From: a bacterium
GTDB lineage: Bacteria > Zhuqueibacterota > Zhuqueibacteria > Residuimicrobiales > Krinioviventaceae
Direction: 5' to 3'
Length of the DNA: 64,000 bases
Assembly: GCA_029561455.1 (NCBI GenBank)
Contig: JAKQIY010000061.1
Span: 1 to 64,000, forward strand
Both the position numbers and the translations under genes were made by a program. Below are positions 1 through 8,043 of this stretch, piece by piece. Below the pieces are notes generated by a model. It ran no database searches and was not told the DNA's origin. It saw only the letters and a list, made by a program, of their open reading frames with translations. Position 1 is the stretch's first letter. Each line of letters starts with the position of its first letter.

Positions 1-19
1 GACTTTAGTCAAATACTTG

Positions 20-86
20 TTTAGGCTAAAGCCCTGTTTTTGCTTTATTTGTCCCACGACCTGAAGGTCGTGGCAATGATGGGATT
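20..86. repeat. Dispersed repeat unit (GGCTAAAGCC plus CCACGACCT hairpin), copy 1
   Basis: The unit begins TTTAGGCTAAAGCC and continues through the hairpin CCACGACCT-GA-AGGTCGTGG to CAATGATGGGATT. A near-identical copy lies at 16905-16971. The two hairpins are perfect, and the copies differ at only a few bases by eye. It is probably a non-coding, REP-like mobile palindrome; that class assignment is inference. Confidence 0.7.
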
Positions 87-114
87 AACTCCAAATCGGT
101 TTTCGGGTAGAGGT

Positions 115-281
115 TCGTCTCGATACATCCCGAAAGATAAAGCAACGGGACTAGCCGATGACCGTAATATATAAAAAAAAATCGGTCGTCGAGTAGGGCC
201 GTACATGGTCTTGAATGATGAACTGCACCAGGTATATAACAGCATTACAGCAGATGCAGATTCGGCCCGTATCGAGACGAC
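115..281. repeat. BIME-like pair of palindromes, copy 1
   Basis: Two palindromic units lie back to back. The first (115-163) has arms TCGATACATCCCG and CGGGACTAGCCGATG. The second (184-281) has arms GGTCGTCGAGTAG and GTATCGAGACGAC around a long core whose ends are GGCC and GGCCC. The same pair occurs at 16413-16520 with a different core, and the second unit alone at 16984-17033. This arrangement resembles REP/BIME elements; no RAYT transposase gene is in the window. Confidence 0.65.
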
Positions 282-301
282 ATTTTCTGACCCGTGTACT
301 A

Positions 302-355
302 TAAAGTGTAGCCCACCTCGCCGCAAACCCAGCACAAGCCCGGTCAGGTTCAGTG
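302..355. repeat. Repeat block A, copy 1 (partial)
   Basis: This block contains AAAGTGTAGCCCACCTCGCC followed by a stretch ending CCGGTCAGGTTC. Related copies lie at 16542-16643, at 55485-55582 (reverse orientation), and in degenerate form near 22678-22711. Confidence 0.6.
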
Positions 356-411
356 GTCTCCCCGTTTCACGTTTCCCGTCTCACGTCTCACGTTTGACAA
401 CTGCCGTCTAG

Positions 412-450
412 TAATAAAAAAAACCCCGGCATGAATAACTCACACCGGGG
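412..450 (-). terminator. Rho-independent terminator of the sigma/anti-sigma/DUF4097 operon
   Basis: Read on the minus strand, the stem CCCCGG/CCGGGG with a 15-base loop is followed at once by a run of T (the A run at 416-423 on the plus strand). It sits about 20 bases after the stop of the last gene of the operon and fits an intrinsic terminator. Confidence 0.75.
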
Positions 451-471
451 CTTGGAGTAAAAGAATATGAT

Positions 472-1464
472 TTATAATTTCTTTAAATTGATATTGCCGC
501 CGGAGGTGCGCAGGTACAACAATGGGCCGCCGCCATTAACCTCGGCCTGCAATTTCGTCTTTGATAGTTCACCCTGCACGGTTACCGGGAATTCGGTATT
601 CACCCGGCCGCCGCTGGTCTTGGCATCCAGGTTAACCTTGAGACCTTCAGCCATATAGACGTTAACACTGCCGCCGGAGGTCGACAAAGTACAATCCGCA
701 TCAGGCTGCGCGGAAATATTGGCGGTAACCGAACCGCCCGAGGTCTTGGCGTCGATTGTGCCCATAACTTCCTGCACGTTAATACTGCCGCCGGAGGTGG
801 AGGCATTGACGGTGCCTTTGGCGCTGTCGATGGTAATGGAACCACCGGACGTATGCGCTTCCACATTGCCGTTCACTTTGCCGACTGTAATACTGCCGCC
901 GGAGGTATTGATCCGCGCATCGCCCACACAGCCATCCAGAACAATGCTGCCGCCGGACGTTTTGCCGGTTACCGGGCCCTGAATTTGTCCGAACTTTAAG
1001 CTGCCGCCGGAGGTCTGGCTATATACACTTCCTTCCAAATCCGCAACCGCAATACTACCACCGGAAGTCTTTAAATCTACATTGTATACCTTGGGAACAG
1101 ATACGACAAAGCGCATTTTAATGCGATTGTGCTTCCAGTTAAACGGTTCACGGTCATATTTGGCAGTGACATACACATCATTGCCGCGTTTATCCATGTT
1201 TATTTCCAGTTCATCCAGAATTTTCTCGGCTTCGTTCTTGGTAAAAGCGTCAACTGTTCTGAACACTTCAACAACCACTTTGTCCCCGGCGCCGGAGGCA
1301 ACTTCGATAGAACCGAAATCGGACTCGATATAAAGAGTACCGCCGGAACTGACATCGAAACTCTCTTTTAAATTGGCGTCAATATCGGCAAAACCCAGAC
1401 CGGTTATTCCCAGCGCCAGTATTGCTGTTAATATCAGGCTTTTAATATAATGTTTACAAGTCAT
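472..1464 (-). CDS. DUF4097-type beta-solenoid protein with TSGGS repeats
   Basis: This is a secreted, repeat-built protein of 330 residues; its molecular function is unknown. A signal peptide is clear (residues 1-26, hydrophobic, ending GLGFA). After an N-terminal domain of about 110 residues come ten TSGG motifs, most of them TSGGSI/TSGGSV. In the central part they are spaced exactly 18 residues apart, which suggests one beta-helix turn per repeat. The family is DUF4097 (putative adhesin-like). It is the last gene of the ECF sigma operon, 68 bases after its paralogue, and is followed by a terminator. It differs from the paralogue in carrying Ser instead of Asp after TSGG in nearly every repeat. 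It probably acts in the periplasm or on the outer surface; that is inference. Confidence 0.8.
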   Translation of the reverse strand: MTCKHYIKSLILTAILALGITGLGFADIDANLKESFDVSSGGTLYIESDFGSIEVASGAGDKVVVEVFRTVDAFTKNEAEKILDELEINMDKRGNDVYVTAKYDREPFNWKHNRIKMRFVVSVPKVYNVDLKTSGGSIAVADLEGSVYSQTSGGSLKFGQIQGPVTGKTSGGSIVLDGCVGDARINTSGGSITVGKVNGNVEAHTSGGSITIDSAKGTVNASTSGGSINVQEVMGTIDAKTSGGSVTANISAQPDADCTLSTSGGSVNVYMAEGLKVNLDAKTSGGRVNTEFPVTVQGELSKTKLQAEVNGGGPLLYLRTSGGNINLKKL

Positions 1465-1532
1465 GTCTCTCTCCTTCTTGTTTTCTATAAATCAACTTAC
1501 GATTTTTTCTATTAATAGTTACAAAACCGGGG

Positions 1533-2789
1533 TTAATTTGCCTTATGGATGGTAATATTGCCATTTTTGGTTTTAAGAATAATCGGATCGCCGCCGCCGT
1601 TTATATCACCGGTGCTTTGTAACGTCCTGTCACCGAACTCACCCGGTTTGGTTTTCGTCAGCGGAAAGTCGCTGTAAATATCATAGCGCTCCCAATCCCG
1701 GCCCGATCTGTTCAAACGTATTTCCGCATTGATAGAGGCCGGAATATTAGCTGGTAAAGTTAAATCAATATCGCCGCCGCTGGTTTCAAGTTCCACACTA
1801 TGCGGTTGGCTAAAATCTTTAAGGGTAATTTCCGCTACAACATCACCGCCGCTGGTTTGGGCAGTTAAAGAGCTTTGGACATCAAGAATTTCGATATCGC
1901 CGCCCGAGGTCTTTACTTCCACGGGTTTATAAAATGTCCTGCCGTCGATATCGCCGCCGCTGGTATTGGCGTTTATTCTGCCTTTGATGTTGATCATTTC
2001 AATCTCACCGCCGCTGGTATGCAAAGCAACCTGTTCGCCGCTGCAATTACTGACAACCACATCGCCACCGGAAGTGCCGATTGAAAGGCTTCCTTCCACA
2101 TTACTTGCTTCCACATCGCCGCCGGAAGTTTGCAACGACACCCGTTGCGTTGCCTTTTCCAGTGTTATATCACCGCCGGAGGTATTGACAGTGCATTCAC
2201 ATAAAATGTTAAATAATTCAATATCGCCGCCGGAGGTATTGGCAGTTAAAGAGCCGGAAATACCTTTAAAACTCATATCCCCCCCGGAAGTTGAAACCCG
2301 CACTACTCCAGTTATTTCGGACACTTCAATATCGCCGCCGGAGGTCCGGGCCTCGATATTGCCTTCCAAGCCGGATATAACAACATCGCCGCTTTTGGTG
2401 TTCAGGTTCAGGTTATATTTACGCGGCACTTTGATCTCAAAATCACTGCCTTCATTATCCCAACCATCGGTGCCGGTAATAGTAACATTGTTACCGTTTT
2501 GTTTATAGTTTTTCTCTTTCTGGCTGACACGTTCTTTCGCTTCTTCCTGGGTGTAAACGTTCAATGCCAGTCGTTCCTGAATATAAACGCGGTTTTTATC
2601 CCAGGTGGTGATCTGGATATCGCTTTCTACATTTTCAATATTTAAAGTTCCACCAGGATTAACATCAAATGTCTTATGGATTGTGGTTTTATAGTATTTA
2701 CCCTCTTTGGTCAGATCCTGCGATGTCGCATAGTGCCAAATTCCGGCGACAAGCAACAGAGCCACAACCAGCATCATAAACTTTTTCAT
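1533..2789 (-). CDS. DUF4097-type beta-solenoid protein with TSGGD repeats
   Basis: A 418-residue exported protein with a signal peptide (residues 1-22). An N-terminal domain precedes eleven TSGG motifs, almost all TSGGDI/TSGGDV, in an 18-residue register from about residue 148 to 340. A C-terminal tail (about 350-418) ends in short beta-rich stretches. It is a paralogue of the next gene (472-1464), but its repeats carry Asp where that one carries Ser. Its ribosome-binding site (AAGGAA) lies in the last codons of the anti-sigma gene, whose stop is 3 bases before this ATG, so translation is probably coupled. Ligand and role are unknown; a cell-envelope structural or sensing role is inference from the operon. 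Confidence 0.8.
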   Translation of the reverse strand: MKKFMMLVVALLLVAGIWHYATSQDLTKEGKYYKTTIHKTFDVNPGGTLNIENVESDIQITTWDKNRVYIQERLALNVYTQEEAKERVSQKEKNYKQNGNNVTITGTDGWDNEGSDFEIKVPRKYNLNLNTKSGDVVISGLEGNIEARTSGGDIEVSEITGVVRVSTSGGDMSFKGISGSLTANTSGGDIELFNILCECTVNTSGGDITLEKATQRVSLQTSGGDVEASNVEGSLSIGTSGGDVVVSNCSGEQVALHTSGGEIEMINIKGRINANTSGGDIDGRTFYKPVEVKTSGGDIEILDVQSSLTAQTSGGDVVAEITLKDFSQPHSVELETSGGDIDLTLPANIPASINAEIRLNRSGRDWERYDIYSDFPLTKTKPGEFGDRTLQSTGDINGGGDPIILKTKNGNITIHKAN

Positions 2790-2792
2790 TTT

Positions 2793-3788
2793 CTATTCCT
2801 TTCTTGATAATTCGTAAGGACCTTTATTACTTTTCTGTTCCTGCAACATTTCCAATAATTGCTCGGATTTAAAACTGATATATTTACTTGAATCATTAAC
2901 TGCCTCATGCAAAAAGCTTTGTAAATCCTTTTCGTCCATCTGCTTGCTCGTCAACGTTTTAAAGGCATCGATGCGCACCGATGTGTTGGAATCATAGAGT
3001 AAAACCCTGACAAGCAAGCTCTTTACTTGGTCATTTAACGGCATGGCCTTTAACGCATCAAGAGCCATCAACTTCAAACCGGGGTTTTCGTCGCTTTGTA
3101 AAATTTTTTCAAGCGGCTGCAAATAATCCATATCCAATGCCGGCCGGCCTTGCGCCGCCGCTTGCATGGCCTTTACAGCGTGCCGGCGGATATTGGTATT
3201 TTCTTCGCTTAACATAGCATAAACCAACAGTTCCTTGATTGCCGGATTATCCAGATTTCCAGCCAGTTGTACTTCATTGATCATATTATATTGAATTTCA
3301 ATTGTCCCATTATCGGGATTGTATTTTAACCTGTCCACACCCATCAGGTATGGATTCATGGCGCCGTTTTCAATTCGTACAGAACCGGAAGCTGTGAGCA
3401 ATTGCTGCAAAGGGTCGATACCGGGTGCAGATGGTTTTATTACCTGCCCCTGTCTGCCAACCAGAAAACCAAATGCAAATAATAATAGAACCAGGGCAAA
3501 TTGCATGGCCGGCTTGAATGATAACACAGTAAATGAAGACGTCCGCACTTTCTTCCTCCGCCCTAATTTTAACTGCATCACATGGCGCATCGCTTCAAGG
3601 GCGGTTTCGGTTACCTGCTCCGGTTGATTTTCCTGCAGCAGGGCGCCGAACTGCTGCATGGCAGCGGCTTCTTGCCGGCAGGCTTGGCATATTTCCAGGT
3701 GTGCCTGGAGCTGCGCCAACTCTATCTCATCCAGTTCTTTATAATGAGCCAGGATGATATTCTTTTTATATGTTTTACATCTGTTCAT
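2793..3788 (-). CDS. Anti-sigma factor: zinc-finger, one membrane helix, HEAT-repeat domain
   Basis: A 331-residue membrane protein that probably holds the upstream ECF sigma factor inactive. Residues 1-50 resemble the zf-HC2 anti-sigma fold (Cys near the start, then HLEICQAC, an H-x3-C-x2-C pattern). One transmembrane helix is visible at about 107-127 (FALVLLLFAFGFLVG). The part beyond the membrane has alpha-helical HEAT-like repeats at about 178-310 (for example NTNIRRHAVKAMQAA and TSVRIDAFKTL). It follows the sigma gene by 16 bases and has GAGGAT before its ATG. The HEAT domain is the likely signal-receiving part. This assignment is from motifs and gene order, without alignment. Confidence 0.8.
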   Translation of the reverse strand: MNRCKTYKKNIILAHYKELDEIELAQLQAHLEICQACRQEAAAMQQFGALLQENQPEQVTETALEAMRHVMQLKLGRRKKVRTSSFTVLSFKPAMQFALVLLLFAFGFLVGRQGQVIKPSAPGIDPLQQLLTASGSVRIENGAMNPYLMGVDRLKYNPDNGTIEIQYNMINEVQLAGNLDNPAIKELLVYAMLSEENTNIRRHAVKAMQAAAQGRPALDMDYLQPLEKILQSDENPGLKLMALDALKAMPLNDQVKSLLVRVLLYDSNTSVRIDAFKTLTSKQMDEKDLQSFLHEAVNDSSKYISFKSEQLLEMLQEQKSNKGPYELSRKE

Positions 3789-3804
3789 AATATCCTCAAC
3801 CGTT

Positions 3805-4380
3805 TCATATATTATAATAAGGAACCAAATGTTTTTTTAATTTTTGCGTAGCCCGGAACAGGTAATTTTTTACGGTTCCCTCCGCACAGTTTAAAATAAC
3901 GGCAATATCTTTGATTTTATAATCCTGATACTGTTTCAAGGTGAATACGGCTCTTTCCTTGCTCGACAGTTTCTGCAAACCTTTTTCGATTTGCTGCCGC
4001 AATTCTGCAGAGGCTTGTTCCATATCCGCAGTCATACTAACATCCTTTACCGGTATTACACATATATCACTATTTTCATCAGCCAGATCAAAAATGGAAA
4101 TGAATTGCCCGATCCGGCGTTTACGCCGCATATTGATCGCCGTATTTATGGCAATACGGGTCAACCAGGTTTTGAAATGGCTTTGAAACCGGAAACCGGA
4201 TATGTTTTGAAACGCGCGCAGGAACGTTTCCTGGTACACATCCTGGGCATCGGCCCGGTTGCCCATCATCAAGTTAGCGATTTGCACGATACTGCGGTCA
4301 TACCTGATCACCAGCTTTTCAAATGCCTTTAAATTTCCTTGCTGGGCTTGCTGTACAAGTTGAATTTCGTGATTGTCCAT
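3805..4380 (-). CDS. ECF-type RNA polymerase sigma factor
   Basis: A 191-residue sigma-70 family factor of the ECF class. Region 2 is at about residues 20-85 (core YDRSIVQIANLMMGN, then DAQDVYQETFLRAF and the melting segment TWLTRIAINTAINMRR). Region 4 is at about 130-185 (LSSKERAVFTLKQYQDYKIKDIA and the recognition helix CAEGTVKNYLFRA). It heads a minus-strand operon with a membrane anti-sigma factor and two DUF4097 proteins, which are probably part of its regulon. A possible autoregulated ECF promoter lies just upstream (4400-4428). Confidence 0.92.
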   Translation of the reverse strand: MDNHEIQLVQQAQQGNLKAFEKLVIRYDRSIVQIANLMMGNRADAQDVYQETFLRAFQNISGFRFQSHFKTWLTRIAINTAINMRRKRRIGQFISIFDLADENSDICVIPVKDVSMTADMEQASAELRQQIEKGLQKLSSKERAVFTLKQYQDYKIKDIAVILNCAEGTVKNYLFRATQKLKKHLVPYYNI

Positions 4381-4399
4381 TCTGTCTCGCTTTTTTTAA

Positions 4400-4428
4400 A
4401 TAGACAGCTCAATGGTTAAAAGGTTTGC
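4400..4428 (-). promoter_or_regulatory. Possible ECF-type promoter of the sigma operon
   Basis: On the minus strand, GCAAACCTTTT is followed about 15 bases later by GTCTAT. This resembles the AAC-type -35 and TCT/GTC-type -10 pattern of many ECF sigma promoters. It lies 20-48 bases before the sigma-factor ATG. The match is by eye to a loose consensus; autoregulation is inference. Confidence 0.35.
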
Positions 4429-4455
4429 ACGAATATGAGGATTGCTTTATAAAAT

Positions 4456-6483
4456 TTAAAATTTTTTCAAATGCAGGAAGGCTAATTCTTTGTCCGGTAT
4501 ATAAAAATCTCTGTCGGCTATATATATCGTGCCGGCAAAAGGAGAACGCCCTGATGAAAAGTTATGAACCCCACGGATTGTGATATTATCACAATTTAAC
4601 AAACGCAGGGCAGCCGCATCGCCTGACGATTGGGTTAGCTGGTGACACACAAACAGGTTATTGAATTCCATATCCAGGCAATTTTGCATAGTAATTGCAT
4701 GGATAGCGGCAGAATCTTTACTTCCTTCAGTATATAGAGCATAAAAAGACCAGTTCCGGACATTTTCCAATATCACTTCCTGAGCCAGGTGATGCTGCGA
4801 GGATAGTAAATACACCTTGCCGGGGGTTTGCGTATTATTAACCAGTACGCCGGCCTGCATATTCATATTAGCCGTCCAGATATTTTTTAATATACCGCCG
4901 CCTTCATTCGTCACCCACAGACTGTAGCCCTTGCCCGGTTCAACTATCTGGCCACCCTCAGCGCCCCAGCCGAACCAAACATCATCAAGACAAGATTTGG
5001 CGCCGGCCTGCCACTGAATTTGCACCGCCCCCCTGTTATTGCCGGCATCAAAACCAATGCCGCTGATAATATTTTCCCCTCCCGGCGGGGTTGTTATCAT
5101 TGGTGTTAAAGAATCGGGATTCGTAAATCCGGCGGTGCTGTCGCGTAGTACTATTTGTGTGGCAAACGGGTGCAGGCCAACCAGGTTCGTCTCTTTCCGC
5201 AATTGCAGCGGTTTACTGATAACATACCTGCCCGACGGCACATAAATCGTTTCGTTATCGTTTATTGCCGTGATGAAAGCTATTGTATCATCGGTGAACC
5301 CATCTCCTTTGGCGCCATACTCTGTAATTGTGAACCACTTTTTTTGCGCCGGTAAATGCGGCGCGGTGGATTTGACCATTTTCACCGGTTCTTTTAAAGG
5401 TTGAAACTTGTACATGGTTTTAATCAGTTTATCATAACTGTCGCTCAACATGCGTTGTATTAGTAAACCATGGTTCAGGTATTCGATAACATAATAAAGC
5501 TGGTCAATATCAACCGGGGCATTACGATCCTGGAAATGTAAAAAATTTGGAACACGGTTACACAGAACATTCAACATGTTGATCTGGTTTCTCTGACTGT
5601 TATACCGGCTGATCAGAAAAGCGCTGCGGGAAATGTTTTCACACCGGCAATCGCGGACGAATAATTTTTCAATGGCATTTTCACGAACAAACACAGCATG
5701 TTGGGTGTTTTTGAATTGTGAACGTATGAGGGTCATACCGGATTCGCCGCATAAAACGGCAGCTTCTTTTTGATTTGAAAAACGGCAATCCATCACCATG
5801 ACCTGCCTGCCGGTGGGACTGGTATCGGTAATAATACCGTAATCACCGCCGGTAAAAGTGCAATCTTCAACCAGGTTGCCAAGCTGTTCAATGGCGGTAT
5901 AACCGGATTCCAGTTCAAAATCGATATGCTGCAGCGCCGATAATTGCGCCACATTAAAACGTACAGCGATGGCGCCGGGATTCCCCGGTGCAATATGCAG
6001 CGCCAGGTTACTCATACCGGAGCCAAAAGACGAGCTGCCGGCATCTTCGGGTGCCTGTCCCGGCAGGGGATAATTATCCCGAAAATGCAGCACTATCTTT
6101 TTTTCGTACAAATATGCCGGGTGATTCTCACGTACAATAAAAACCGGCTTGCGCTTGCCATAACCGATTAATCGGATACCCCGCCATATATTCACCGTAT
6201 TATCCAGGCAGTATTTCCCTTCGGGAATGAACACAATTCCGGCGCCCCAGGTTTTCTCTAATTGATCTATGGCGTTTTGCAGCGCCGCCGAATCATCGGT
6301 TTCACCATCGGCATGAATAGTAAATCGATCGGGAGTAAAATAAACGGCGCCGGCATCGTAAAAAGCGGTTGTATAAAGGGAGGGACGGGAATTGAATAAT
6401 GGTAGTCTGCATGAATTGTTTAAAGCGGCCAGGATTGTTACCAAAAGCAGGATAACCCATTTATATTGTTTATTCTTAAACAT
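4456..6483 (-). CDS. Double pectate-lyase-like right-handed beta-helix protein
   Basis: A 675-residue exported protein, probably a polysaccharide-active enzyme or a polysaccharide-binding protein. The hydrophobic N-terminus ends in NNSC (about residue 25), a weak lipobox, so it may be a lipoprotein. Two copies of the Pectate_lyase_3 (GH55/GH28-like) entry motif are seen: GETDDSAALQNAI near residue 60 and GDGFTDDTIAFITAI near 395. Each is followed by a strand such as FIPEGKY or YVPSGRY, so there are two tandem beta-helix domains, as in GH55 exo-beta-1,3-glucanases. Catalytic residues cannot be assigned by eye. It is transcribed on its own and ends 75 bases before the sigma-factor gene. Confidence 0.75.
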   Translation of the reverse strand: MFKNKQYKWVILLLVTILAALNNSCRLPLFNSRPSLYTTAFYDAGAVYFTPDRFTIHADGETDDSAALQNAIDQLEKTWGAGIVFIPEGKYCLDNTVNIWRGIRLIGYGKRKPVFIVRENHPAYLYEKKIVLHFRDNYPLPGQAPEDAGSSSFGSGMSNLALHIAPGNPGAIAVRFNVAQLSALQHIDFELESGYTAIEQLGNLVEDCTFTGGDYGIITDTSPTGRQVMVMDCRFSNQKEAAVLCGESGMTLIRSQFKNTQHAVFVRENAIEKLFVRDCRCENISRSAFLISRYNSQRNQINMLNVLCNRVPNFLHFQDRNAPVDIDQLYYVIEYLNHGLLIQRMLSDSYDKLIKTMYKFQPLKEPVKMVKSTAPHLPAQKKWFTITEYGAKGDGFTDDTIAFITAINDNETIYVPSGRYVISKPLQLRKETNLVGLHPFATQIVLRDSTAGFTNPDSLTPMITTPPGGENIISGIGFDAGNNRGAVQIQWQAGAKSCLDDVWFGWGAEGGQIVEPGKGYSLWVTNEGGGILKNIWTANMNMQAGVLVNNTQTPGKVYLLSSQHHLAQEVILENVRNWSFYALYTEGSKDSAAIHAITMQNCLDMEFNNLFVCHQLTQSSGDAAALRLLNCDNITIRGVHNFSSGRSPFAGTIYIADRDFYIPDKELAFLHLKKF

Positions 6484-6695
6484 AACTAGTCAACTCCAAA
6501 ACCGCCGGTTTCATTCCAATCCCATAATCCTTGCCTGTAAAGCCTTTACTGCCAATACCGGATAATTTGCACAACAGCTAGTTATAACAAAATACAGTTT
6601 AATAAAAAATACCGGCAAATTCAATCAAATAATACCATTTCAGCAGACAATTATGAAAAAACCTGTAAAGAGCACGCACATTTTTATTGTAGAAA

Positions 6696-6722
6696 TTGAC
6701 AATTATTATTAACTTGTATGTT
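6696..6722 (+). promoter_or_regulatory. Possible promoter for the DUF3467 gene
   Basis: TTGACA (6696-6701) is followed by TATGTT (6717-6722) with a 15-base spacer, a little short. A transcript starting near 6729 would carry the AGGGAG ribosome-binding site at 6736-6741 and start translation at the ATG at 6748. This also argues against the earlier in-frame ATG at 6718. Confidence 0.3.
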
Positions 6723-6747
6723 CACAAACATTTTCAGGGAGAATAAT

Positions 6748-7089
6748 ATGAATCAAAATAGTGCTCCACAACAAATCAATATACAGTTAGGTGAAAAAGA
6801 GGCCGAAGGTATTTATTCAAACATGGCATTAATTTCTCATTCCCCGGCAGAATTTGTTTTTGACTTTACCCGAATCGTCCCCGGCTTGCCTAAAACCAAA
6901 GTTTATGCCCGAATTATTATGACTCCCCAGCACGCCAAATCTTTACTGAATGCACTGCAGGATAATTTGAAAAAATTTGAAGAAGAATTCGGTGAAATAA
7001 AGATCATGCCCCAGGGAAGCGGCGCCAAAGGATCAATCGGCTTTCAACAAGGAAACTATACCCCCGTTGAGTCGGGTGAAAACGCCTGA
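6748..7089 (+). CDS. DUF3467 family protein
   Basis: A 113-residue cytoplasmic protein of the DUF3467 family, function unknown. Typical family wording is visible: EAEGIYSNMALISHSPAEF, then FDFTRIVPG, then KVYARIIMTPQHAKSLLNAL and a charged helix NLKKFEEEFG. The start at 6748 is chosen because AGGGAG lies 6 bases upstream; an ATG at 6718 would add ten residues without a ribosome-binding site. It is followed after 31 bases by an outer-membrane protein gene and may be co-transcribed with it. Confidence 0.85.
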   Translation: MNQNSAPQQINIQLGEKEAEGIYSNMALISHSPAEFVFDFTRIVPGLPKTKVYARIIMTPQHAKSLLNALQDNLKKFEEEFGEIKIMPQGSGAKGSIGFQQGNYTPVESGENA

Positions 7090-7120
7090 CCTGGATTTTA
7101 TCAATTTGTTCGAGGATAAC

Positions 7121-7723
7121 TTGTTACGTAATACATACATTTTAGCGTTGTTGGTGTTTATTCTTCCGGCTTGTTTATTCGCGCAATCACCCGATATATT
7201 TACCCGTGGTAATATCAGTTTGGAATATGGCATCTGGAAGCCGGGCGATTTGGATGAAAACCCGACCAAACCTTTTGAAAATGTTCCGGGCGCCAAGCCG
7301 TTCAAGGGCGCTTCTCTGGTTACACCATCGCTGGGCAGCTTTTCACTATTGTGCTCTTTTATGTTTTGGAAGCAGGATGGCCTGGAGAACAGGACCCCCC
7401 TGGAATATATTTCTTTACAACAGTTATCGGTTGGACTGAAAAACTATATCTTAACCCAATCGCGAATCTGTCCCTATGTCAATTACGGAGTAGCTGTAAT
7501 CTGGTCGCATGAAGACCCGATAGGCCCCAACCAGGAAAAAATAAAACTGGTGCGGGCCGGTTACGGCTTTGATGTCGGCGCGGGCGTCAATATTTATTTA
7601 ATATCGCACTGGGCTATGGCGGCGGAATATTCTTATCTTTATGCCCGCCTGGACAATAAAGTAGGGTTAACCGATAATTACAGCGGTCCAAAACTGGCAG
7701 CGAAATTACTTTACCTCTTTTAA
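7121..7723 (+). CDS. Small outer-membrane beta-barrel-like protein
   Basis: A 200-residue exported protein. The TTG at 7121 is preferred: GAGG lies 5 bases upstream, and the resulting protein begins with a clean signal peptide (MLRNTYILALLVFILPACLF, cleavage near AQS). An upstream TTG at 7067 would overlap the DUF3467 gene and put 18 polar residues before the signal peptide. The mature part has alternating aromatic and polar strands and ends in a strand closing with LLYLF, typical of 8-stranded outer-membrane barrels (OmpA/OprF-like size). No specific function can be read. Confidence 0.7.
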   Translation: MLRNTYILALLVFILPACLFAQSPDIFTRGNISLEYGIWKPGDLDENPTKPFENVPGAKPFKGASLVTPSLGSFSLLCSFMFWKQDGLENRTPLEYISLQQLSVGLKNYILTQSRICPYVNYGVAVIWSHEDPIGPNQEKIKLVRAGYGFDVGAGVNIYLISHWAMAAEYSYLYARLDNKVGLTDNYSGPKLAAKLLYLF

Positions 7724-8043
7724 TCATATTATTCCCGATTACATTTGTATAAACTTGAAGCAGTAATCGTATTCACTTGGAACAAAATAATGATTTGCCG
7801 GACGGACCCCTTTACAGGCACACCTTGTACAAAAAATCATCACGCAAGCCGGGACACCTACAGAAAACACGCTCTTGCAAAACATTGTAAATATTGATAT
7901 TATTAATCAACATTTTTTACAGAAATGATTTACATTCTTTCATAATAAAACCATCACAACATTACCGGCATACTTTTCGGGTACAATCTTTGCATTTTTG
8001 CCCGCAAACTAGTTTAAACAAGTTAATTCCTGGAGGTAACATC
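7724..8043. other. Leader region of the giant secreted protein gene
   Basis: I see no gene in this 320-base stretch. It contains the sigma-54-like promoter at 7979-7994 and the strong ribosome-binding site GGAGGT at 8032-8037. No clear terminator follows the preceding outer-membrane protein gene. Confidence 0.5.
7979..7994 (+). promoter_or_regulatory. Sigma-54 (-24/-12) promoter candidate
   Basis: CGGGTACAATCTTTGCAT carries the invariant GG and GC dinucleotides exactly 10 bases apart and matches most of the TGGCAC-N5-TTGCA consensus (differences at the first T and the first C). It is placed so that a transcript would start near 8005, 27 bases before the GGAGGT and about 40 before the TTG start. 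It is the only site of this quality I found in the intergenic regions I scanned. Confidence 0.5.

Larger units (their letters stand above)
1..411. other. Gene-less repeat island 1
   Basis: I see no credible gene here. The stretch is a mosaic of palindromic units listed separately (20-86, 115-281, 302-355). It then runs into a short low-complexity stretch at about 366-394 where TCACGT-type words recur. Most of the same units recur in the island at 16.4-17.03 kb, so the two islands are related. The short open frames here lie across palindromes and have no ribosome-binding site or recognisable protein. Confidence 0.6.

Noticed and set aside
45-411. Short open frames in repeat island 1
   Set aside because: They cross palindromic repeats on both strands; the corresponding copy at 16.5 kb does not keep the frames.
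472-2789. CRISPR-like look of the regularly spaced gccgccggaggt words
   Set aside because: The words fall in frame as TSGG codons every 54 bases within two signal-peptide proteins; spacers are not unique and the reading frames are intact.
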